NCBI RefSeq assembly: GCF_000427865.1
Contig: NZ_ATYV01000020.1
Coordinates: 1-64,000, forward strand
DNA from: Corynebacterium sputi DSM 45148
GTDB taxonomy: Bacteria > Actinomycetota > Actinomycetes > Mycobacteriales > Mycobacteriaceae
DNA length: 64,000 bases
Direction: 5' to 3'
The notes below the pieces were generated by a model that was not told the DNA's origin, searched no databases, and saw only the letters and a program-made list of their open reading frames with translations. This document shows, one piece after another, positions 58,219-64,000 of the stretch. Each line of letters begins with the position of its first letter. The stretch's first letter is position 1. The position numbers and the translations under genes are program-made.

Positions 58219-58862
58219 TACTTTTCCTTCTCTCGTGTTCCGATTGCCTCAATGAGGTCAATTCCCAGGGATAAAACATCTTTGGGTACCGTCTCGGTGA
58301 TATCTGTGGACCACCGTCGACGGGTTTTGTCATCCGCATAGCGAAAATCAGCGAATGTATCCGGAGTGGCTTTTCTCAAATACCGTGTAGGGGTGGATGC
58401 ATATTGGTCATCCCAATCGATGCGCCAATGCGCATCTGCAGCTGCGGAGACCAGTTTGAGTTTTTCGTGCACTTCTCGGGGCATTCTTTTATCTGTCCAG
58501 GACGGCACTGCCTGCCTGGTAATCAGCCCGAGGCATTCGGAGTTGCCGGCACCGCGAGCGCGGTGCTGCACCAGCAGGTGATGAGCGGCAATCAAGCCGT
58601 GCAGCGTTTCGCTGGCCACGACCACCGCATACGGTGATTCATCCTCGAATCCTCCTGGCCAGGCACGCCGGGAATCCCCGGCCATGCCGAGCTGGAGCGA
58701 CAGTGTGGTGACACCAGCGCCTCCGTGAGCGCCGACCAGCCACACCATCGGGGCTTTGCCGGAGTGAGCGATTGGCTCACCGTGGATCTGCGCGCAGTCC
58801 TCTTTCGATGGCAGGTTGTAGCCAATAGGCGCTGCGGGTTGTTCGTTCAGCACTGCTGTCAC
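58218..58862 (-). CDS. P-loop ATPase-like T4SS protein (DUF6668-like)
   Basis: 214 residues. MVWLVGAHGGAGVTTLSLQL near residue 40 is a deviant Walker A resembling MinD/ParA-type ATPases (GGAGVTT instead of GGVGKTT, so the signature Lys is absent). The rest is alpha/beta and cytoplasmic. Such a protein regularly accompanies pilin genes in actinobacterial conjugation loci; its role may be spatial positioning or regulation. Loss of the Lys suggests altered or absent ATP hydrolysis. Confidence 0.65.
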   Translation of the reverse strand: MTAVLNEQPAAPIGYNLPSKEDCAQIHGEPIAHSGKAPMVWLVGAHGGAGVTTLSLQLGMAGDSRRAWPGGFEDESPYAVVVASETLHGLIAAHHLLVQHRARGAGNSECLGLITRQAVPSWTDKRMPREVHEKLKLVSAAADAHWRIDWDDQYASTPTRYLRKATPDTFADFRYADDKTRRRWSTDITETVPKDVLSLGIDLIEAIGTREKEK

Positions 58863-58913
58863 CTTCTCTGTCCTTATCTCTATGTCCTCGAGCTCTGATC
58901 AGCGATCAGAGCT

Positions 58914-61148
58914 TCAGGAGTCCTCGTCCTCATCGGTGTTGCGCGAGCCAACACCGGTCGGCACATCGGATTCACCCGGTTCAGTGCCCGAATCCCAGGT
59001 GCCATACATCTGCATTTCCTCGCTGCGCTCCTCCATCGAGGTGGAGGGAGCCTGCGAGATGCTGGAGGTTGATTCGGTGCTGGCCGAGGAGCTCTCACTG
59101 GACTGTTCAGCCTCAGTGCTTGACTCGACCGAGGAGCTTTCGCTGCTCTGAGTCGACTCATCGAGCTCCAGGGCTTCCTCGCCTTCGTTCTCGCCACCGC
59201 CGGTGGCATCAGAGACAGAGGCCACGACCCACTGGCGGGTAATTTCCAGGGCGCTCTCGCCGGTCGGACTCATCGGCACCGACTGGTAGGAGGTGTGCTG
59301 CATCCCGTGCTGCCAGTACTTGACGTTGGTCGCCATCTCAATCAGGCCCCGGTTATCGGCCACCTCACTCTGAGCTGCAGTGACCACCTGCTGAGCACCA
59401 TTGACACCAGCAGGAACCAGAACCGACGCGGTAGCCCCTGCCGCCTTAGCCGACAGCACCGCCAACCCGGCACCTGGATCAGCAAGACCGACCGAGGCAA
59501 CCTGAGCGATGGTCTGCGGCGTCAGCGTGCGCTGAGCGATGGTGCTGGCAGCGTTAATGCCGACGATTCCGAGCTTGCCGATAGCGCGCAGCGGGTTCGA
59601 TCCATCGGTGTTCTCCACCATCGGCCCCAGCAATGCCGAACCGATCTTCAGATCCCCACCAAGGACAGAATCATCCATGGTGAAGGGGCCCTGCCCTACC
59701 GAAGATGGCGAAGAAGCAGAGGAGCCGGTCAGGCTGCCGAGCAGGTCCACGCCACCGAGCGAATCGCTCATACCGGTCAAACCGCCAGCAGACGCCGCCT
59801 GCGGTGTGTCGGTCGTATCGACCTGGCCCAGTGAGGTATCAACCTGCTCCTGTGCGGTGGCTCCCAGCGTTTCTGCTGAAGCGCCGGCCTGATCGCCCAC
59901 GCTGTCCAGCGAATCCATCGCGGTATCGGTCAGATCATCGCCTAGGCCTACATCAATGCCAGTCACCGGAGCGCCCTCATCGCCGGAGGAGTCCGCCACA
60001 CGCGGCTGGCTCGCGCCGTTTTGATCACCGGTTTCGGTGGCCATTTCCAGGCGCTGAGAGATAGAGGTCGTCGGGGTGTACGTCAGAGTTTCCAGCGTCT
60101 CCCCATGCACATCCTCAGCGATGACATCCATACCCACCTCAGCAGGCACCAGTGCCATCGAGTCAGCCATGCGAGAGATGATCGACACCGGATCTTCTGG
60201 AGTCAGCGCCAATTCACTGCCGACCTTGGCAATTGCCCTAGCCAAAGGAGCATCTTCAGGCATTGCGCACACGATGTCGCCGTCGATGCACCAGCTGGCG
60301 ATGCGACCGTCGAGGTCACCGAACGAGGCAATGCGGTAGGACGCCGGCAGCGGTCCGCCGCCACCGGGCACCTGGGAGACAACCTCAGGGATCTCAGAGA
60401 CAGCATCGCCGTCAGTGCCCGGCACCGCATCAGGGCGAGTTGCACTGTCGGTGCCCACAAAAATGGGGGCAGCATCAATGCGGGTCGGGCTACCAAACAG
60501 CGAGCCACCGGCAATCTGATCAGCAGAGACAACCGAATCACCGGCGCCGACCTGTGCCAGGAACCGACCGGCAACATCAGCTCCCTGGCTGTAGCCGGAG
60601 ACGAAGATCTTCGTTTCCGGGCACTGGCTGGTGATCTGCTCAGCACGATCGGTCAGCTCTGCGACGCCGCCGTCAACTGAATCGCGGTAGGCCTTGTTTC
60701 CGTGGGGCCCTGGAAAACCCATGCCGGAGTTGTATGGAATGTATTCGCGCTTAAATCGTGCGGCCTGGGAATCATCTCCGCCAGCCTGGTTAAACGCGGA
60801 GGAGTACAGCCCTCCGATAAAACCGGCATCAGCATCTCGCGGTGCATCCTCGCGCGATCCTCCAGTGGCCTCCACACCCAGGGCGTAGATCGCCGGGCAT
60901 TCTCCGGAGATCTCGATGGGCTTAGCAGGCTCCGGCGGAGCCTGCTGTTCAAGATCAGATAGATCTGCATCGATGTCGTAGTCAAAGCCACGATCTGAGG
61001 TCTCCCCCACATCGAAGCTGCCCAGGTCATCAACCTGAGCTGTTGTTGGTTTTGGTGTGGACTCCACCGCAGCAGCTGGCGCGGCGGTAGCAACCAACGT
61101 TGCTGTTGCCGCTGCCGCCGCTAATGAAGTCCGAAGCACTCTACTCAT
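58914..61148 (-). CDS. Secreted cutinase-fold protein with long C-terminal extension
   Basis: 744 residues with signal peptide (LAAAAATATLVATAAPAAA). Residues 80-320 are an alpha/beta-hydrolase of the cutinase type: ISGECPAIYALGVEATGG, nucleophile SGYSQGAD, and the disulfide-Asp loop CIDGDIVC. No His-containing motif follows that loop where the triad His is expected, so catalysis is doubtful. About 400 residues of extension follow, with a Ser/Glu-rich end. Known corynebacterial cutinase-like proteins act on lipids of the mycolate envelope. Within this operon it could bind or open the outer lipid layer for transfer. Confidence 0.75.
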   Translation of the reverse strand: MSRVLRTSLAAAAATATLVATAAPAAAVESTPKPTTAQVDDLGSFDVGETSDRGFDYDIDADLSDLEQQAPPEPAKPIEISGECPAIYALGVEATGGSREDAPRDADAGFIGGLYSSAFNQAGGDDSQAARFKREYIPYNSGMGFPGPHGNKAYRDSVDGGVAELTDRAEQITSQCPETKIFVSGYSQGADVAGRFLAQVGAGDSVVSADQIAGGSLFGSPTRIDAAPIFVGTDSATRPDAVPGTDGDAVSEIPEVVSQVPGGGGPLPASYRIASFGDLDGRIASWCIDGDIVCAMPEDAPLARAIAKVGSELALTPEDPVSIISRMADSMALVPAEVGMDVIAEDVHGETLETLTYTPTTSISQRLEMATETGDQNGASQPRVADSSGDEGAPVTGIDVGLGDDLTDTAMDSLDSVGDQAGASAETLGATAQEQVDTSLGQVDTTDTPQAASAGGLTGMSDSLGGVDLLGSLTGSSASSPSSVGQGPFTMDDSVLGGDLKIGSALLGPMVENTDGSNPLRAIGKLGIVGINAASTIAQRTLTPQTIAQVASVGLADPGAGLAVLSAKAAGATASVLVPAGVNGAQQVVTAAQSEVADNRGLIEMATNVKYWQHGMQHTSYQSVPMSPTGESALEITRQWVVASVSDATGGGENEGEEALELDESTQSSESSSVESSTEAEQSSESSSASTESTSSISQAPSTSMEERSEEMQMYGTWDSGTEPGESDVPTGVGSRNTDEDEDS

Positions 61149-61151
61149 GAG

Positions 61152-62021
61152 TTAGCTCTCTCGGCTAGAAATGGATTCGATTCGAGCAGCGCCATCGGCC
61201 CACTCGAACTCATATGTCTGCTGGTGACTGGTCTTCGTCCCCGACGGAAGCGTCACGGTCGTATCCACTGAGGCAGTACTCTCAGTCAGCGCCGAGGTCT
61301 TGGCACACCAACTAGAGCCAGCAAAGTCCGGCAAGAGCTCATCCCAGGCCTGCTCAGCAAGGTAGGAATCCTCCGCCACCGTCTCCAGCAGCCCTTGGGC
61401 ATCATTGGAGTAATAAGCGGTGTTAAAAGCGACAACCACTCCAGCTAAGGAGTCATCAGAGGCCGCCGGCATTCCCTCACACGGGGTACTCACAGGAGTT
61501 GAGCTCAAAGATGCAGAGGTTGATTCAGCAGAATTGTCAACGACCGAAAACCGCACATCCTGCGCTTGTTCCTGCTCCTGCTCGCCGCTAAGAAACCATG
61601 CGGCACCACAGCCAAGGACAACAGCGCCCACCACGGCCGCGACAACATACCGGGGACTAATCGTGGGCAATGAGGGAAACGACAATCGCCGACGAGGGGC
61701 TTCGTCCTCGTCCCAGTCGAGCTCATCGTCCCAGTCGTACTCATCAGAGTCGTCGTACTGGTAGTGCTGCTCCTGGTCGAAGTACTGCTCATCCTCATCG
61801 GTCAGATCCTCGAGGAATTCGGCATCTGATCCGGAAGATTCATAGTCCAGCCACTGATCAGCGTCATTTCGCCACGATGGAGCCTCAGCGATCTGTTCAG
61901 TGCTCTCGCTAGAGTCCTCACCGGTGCTGGTATCGGATAATTCCTGGTCTTGGTTGCGCGCAGCAGAATCCGCCGACGATGACGATCCTTCCCACGCACC
62001 AAATTCCTCACGCCACGACAT
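61152..62021 (-). CDS. Single-pass membrane protein with acidic cytoplasmic domain
   Basis: 289 residues. The first 115 are extremely acidic and Tyr-rich (DEYDWDDELDWDEDEAPRRR), then a membrane helix (YVVAAVVGAVVLGCGAAWFL), a linker and an extracellular domain with VVVAFNTAYYSNDAQGLLET and TYEFEWADGAARIESI that resembles an NTF2-like fold. It starts 11 bp after the surface-protein gene and ends 3 bp before the cutinase-like gene. A docking role between cytoplasm and envelope proteins is inferred from layout. Confidence 0.65.
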   Translation of the reverse strand: MSWREEFGAWEGSSSSADSAARNQDQELSDTSTGEDSSESTEQIAEAPSWRNDADQWLDYESSGSDAEFLEDLTDEDEQYFDQEQHYQYDDSDEYDWDDELDWDEDEAPRRRLSFPSLPTISPRYVVAAVVGAVVLGCGAAWFLSGEQEQEQAQDVRFSVVDNSAESTSASLSSTPVSTPCEGMPAASDDSLAGVVVAFNTAYYSNDAQGLLETVAEDSYLAEQAWDELLPDFAGSSWCAKTSALTESTASVDTTVTLPSGTKTSHQQTYEFEWADGAARIESISSRES

Positions 62022-62032
62022 GGGAAATCCCC

Positions 62033-63178
62033 CTAGATGTTGGCCTGATCAGCGTCAGGGCTCTGCACGGTCACCGTGTTGTCGGCAAGGTCCACCTGGA
62101 CCGCCTCGTGGGCCACCGTGGCCTCGGCGGTGATCTCCTCCTGGTTCTGCAGCGGCTCTGCCTGGGCCACCTCAGCGGTGACGGTGACCTCACCGGCATC
62201 GACGGTGGTGCTCATCGGCTCCTGCACGGCCTCATGAACTGCCGTGACAGCCTGGTCGTAGTGCTGCTGCACCTGCTCAGAGACCTCCGCGGCCTGATCG
62301 ACGCGCTCATCTCCCACTGCTTCACGCACAACATCATCGGCAGCGTCATTAACCTGCTGCTGTGCTGCTGCGCCTGCCTGCTGCGCCTTGTGTACCGGCT
62401 CATGGATGATCTGCTGCGAGGCCACCACGGTGATCTGTGTATCTGCGATGGAACCGTCAAGGTTGGCCTGAATGAAGCCATCTTCATAAGCGGTGAGCTC
62501 TGCACGTCCGGCGACCACCGGTGCCTTGCCATCCAGCGATCCGGTAAGCCCACGAGGCTCCGACTCGGCGGATTTGCCCTGATCATCCGACTCTTCAGCT
62601 GCCTCTTCTGACAGCGACTGAGTCTGGTCAGCCTCAGTTGCTACCGGTGCTTCCTGGACCTGGCTTGCGCTCTGCTGCTCGCTGGCATCCGGGTTCTGCG
62701 AAGCAGTCTGGGCCGGTGCCGGCTGGGCTGCCACCGGTGCAGTTTCAACCGGCTCAGCTGACGCCGGGGCTTGGCTAGTTGCGCTGGAGGCTTCCTCGCG
62801 CGGCTGCGCTGGTGCTTCGGTACCTGCCTGCTCAGTTGCCTCAGGGACAGAAGACTCCTGCTCCTGGGGAGCAGCTGGAGCTTGGGTACCGGGCTGCTCT
62901 GTGGCCTCTGGTGCTTCGGTTCCTTCCTGCTGTGATGGCGGTGCGCTCTCGGACGGATCGGTACCTGGCTGCACCGACGGCTCGGGCTGCGCCGGGGCGC
63001 TTTCGACCGGAGCCTCAGTGCCTGGCTGCACCGTGGTCGGCGGCGCTTCGGTACCTGGCTGCGTCACAACCGTGTCCTCATCCGGCGTTGCCATCGCTGA
63101 TCCAATCCCAGCGAAAGCCCCCAGGGCCAGGGCCGCGCCTCCGACGGCGGCACTGATCCCTACTCGTGTTTTTCTCAC
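62033..63178 (-). CDS. Secreted repeat-rich surface protein, first gene of the T4SS operon
   Basis: 381 residues with a signal peptide (ISAAVGGAALALGAFAGIGS). Residues 40-130 contain degenerate repeats of QPGTEAP (for example QPGTEAPPTTV, EQPGTQAPAAP, EQAGTEAPAQP), then a Pro/Ala/Gln-rich stretch; the C-terminal third is helical (VQQHYDQAVTAVHEAVQEP). No cell-wall sorting signal (LPxTG) is seen. Extended Pro-rich secreted proteins can span the wall or mediate cell contact; here it may be an adhesin-like mating factor, by inference. Confidence 0.65.
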   Translation of the reverse strand: MRKTRVGISAAVGGAALALGAFAGIGSAMATPDEDTVVTQPGTEAPPTTVQPGTEAPVESAPAQPEPSVQPGTDPSESAPPSQQEGTEAPEATEQPGTQAPAAPQEQESSVPEATEQAGTEAPAQPREEASSATSQAPASAEPVETAPVAAQPAPAQTASQNPDASEQQSASQVQEAPVATEADQTQSLSEEAAEESDDQGKSAESEPRGLTGSLDGKAPVVAGRAELTAYEDGFIQANLDGSIADTQITVVASQQIIHEPVHKAQQAGAAAQQQVNDAADDVVREAVGDERVDQAAEVSEQVQQHYDQAVTAVHEAVQEPMSTTVDAGEVTVTAEVAQAEPLQNQEEITAEATVAHEAVQVDLADNTVTVQSPDADQANI

Positions 63179-63409
63179 TCTGACTGTCCTCTCCTAATGG
63201 GCAAAATGCCCTCTGTGCTGGTTCTTCTGAAAAGCAACTCAGCAAAGTTCAGTTTACTCCCTCAGTTTATTCCCTTCAAGAGTTCATGCTGAATATTGCC
63301 TTAGTGCCACGTGAGATAATAACCCCGAGCAAGACCGAACACGAAGGTTGGCAAAAAAGATCAAGCTATAAAGTGTGTGGATGAACCTAAAGGGGAACTG
63401 AACAACCGC
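63179..63409. promoter_or_regulatory. Divergent promoter region of T4SS operon and HTH regulator
   Basis: CAGTTTACTCCC (63250-63261) and CAGTTTATTCCC (63263-63274) are 12-bp direct repeats 13 bp apart, upstream of the minus-strand operon, and good operator candidates. TATAAA at 63367-63372 may be a -10 for the regulator. No gene lies here. Confidence 0.5.
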
Positions 63410-63859
63410 ATGAGCGAGCGCAATAAATCCATTACAGATTTCGACAGGAACGCCTTCGTCGAACGACGCAAGGAGCTGGGTTACTCCCGTAACGACCTCG
63501 CACGCCTTGCTCGGGTGTCTGCAACCACTGTGCGTGGATGGGAACTCGGCATTGCCAAACCCACTGCTCGATCGCTGGCTGCTGCAGCCGATGTGCTCAA
63601 CACGACCATCGAAGATCTCATGCTGGAGACCAACGCACCGCCCACGCTGAGCACTCTTCGGCAAAGATGTGGACTGACCCAGCCAGACCTTTCAGAAGCA
63701 ACTGGCATTGGAGCATCCACTATCAGCAGAGTTGAGCGAGGCGAGACTCCGCTGACAGAAGAGATGACAGAGGCTATCGCTGACGCTCTCGGGGTAGCAC
63801 CGCTACAAGTCACTATCGCTTGGAACATTTCGGCAAACAGGCCCCCAGGCAAGCTTTAG
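63410..63859 (+). CDS. Tandem helix-turn-helix (Xre-type) regulator
   Basis: 149 residues from ATG 63410 (AAAGGGGA upstream; ATG 63377 is an alternative). Two HTH units: LGYSRNDLARLARVSATTVR with WELGIAKPTARSL, and CGLTQPDLSEATGIGASTIS with VERGETPLTEEM. The duplication means one protein could hold two half-sites, which matches the direct repeats 140 bp away. It is divergent from the secretion operon and is the likely repressor or switch of transfer genes. Confidence 0.8.
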   Translation: MSERNKSITDFDRNAFVERRKELGYSRNDLARLARVSATTVRGWELGIAKPTARSLAAAADVLNTTIEDLMLETNAPPTLSTLRQRCGLTQPDLSEATGIGASTISRVERGETPLTEEMTEAIADALGVAPLQVTIAWNISANRPPGKL

Positions 63860-63941
63860 GCAAGCTTTCCCTGAAAACCCGGCGCTGACTAATAGGATAA
63901 AATTGGTGCTTTATGGAGAACATACGAAGGGAAGAAAATCG

Positions 63942-64000
63942 TGGCTGACGTACCCTCGCTGATCGAACGAGTGCACTTTTTCATCGAGTACATCTTCCCC
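63942..64000 (+). CDS. Start of an unidentified gene (runs off window)
   Basis: GTG at 63942 with GAAGGGAAG upstream opens VADVPSLIERVHFFIEYIFP before the window ends. Only 19 complete codons are visible; no assignment is possible. Confidence 0.4.

Noticed and set aside
1-64000. CRISPR array, tRNA or rRNA genes
   Set aside because: No regularly spaced repeats with unique spacers and no tRNA-like or rRNA-like sequence were recognised.

Overview
The window looks like part of a large mosaic conjugative plasmid (or plasmid-like integrative element) from Corynebacterium or a close mycolic-acid actinobacterium. The basis is recognition from sequence alone; no searches were run. Pointers to that host are an apparently complete Tn5564-like transposon with the chloramphenicol exporter gene cmx, an erm(X)-type methylase with an attenuator leader peptide, actinobacterial conjugation families (SCO6880-like, DUF4913, MobF relaxase-helicase), a cutinase-fold secreted protein, and the overall GC-rich codon use.

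Layout. (1) 1-1.7 kb: an IS3-like end has cut the 3' end of a membrane-protein gene paired with an ImmA/IrrE-type zinc peptidase. (2) 1.7-4.5 kb: maintenance module. A putative replication protein has a hairpin-rich leader with a possible antisense RNA; a block of direct repeats (origin/centromere candidate) follows, then a ParA ATPase and a small ParB-like partner. (3) 4.6-14.7 kb: plus-strand plasmid backbone led by a roughly 2000-residue methyltransferase/SNF2-helicase fusion that contains a nested gene in another frame, followed by small membrane and DNA-metabolism proteins, among them a stand-alone DnaB N-terminal domain. (4) 14.7-22 kb: umuC-umuD genes, with umuC split by the Tn5564-like element at a perfect 6-bp duplication, then a one-polypeptide MmeI-like restriction-modification enzyme. 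(5) 22-39 kb: accessory region of serine recombinases, a beta-lactamase-fold hydrolase, a truncated IS6 element, an unusual three-gene cluster (tyrosine-recombinase-like, DDE transposase-like, unknown 524-residue protein), erm(X), an IS3 element, an IS481 copy and a qor/hxlR pair. (6) 39.9-63.2 kb: conjugation. A MobF relaxase on the plus strand converges on a minus-strand operon of about 19 genes that encodes the type IV secretion machine: coupling protein, VirB4, SCO6880-like, VirB6-like, small pilin-like proteins, lipoprotein, peptidoglycan hydrolase and several secreted or surface proteins. (7) 63.2-64 kb: a divergently transcribed tandem helix-turn-helix regulator and the start of another gene.

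How it works together: Rep and ParA/ParB keep the replicon; the relaxase nicks and unwinds the DNA; the coupling protein passes it to the VirB4-powered channel; the hydrolase, pilins and envelope proteins open a path through the peptidoglycan and mycolate envelope; the methyltransferase-helicase and the restriction-modification enzyme probably affect establishment and host competition; and transposons have added chloramphenicol and macrolide resistance. No tRNA, rRNA or CRISPR array was seen.
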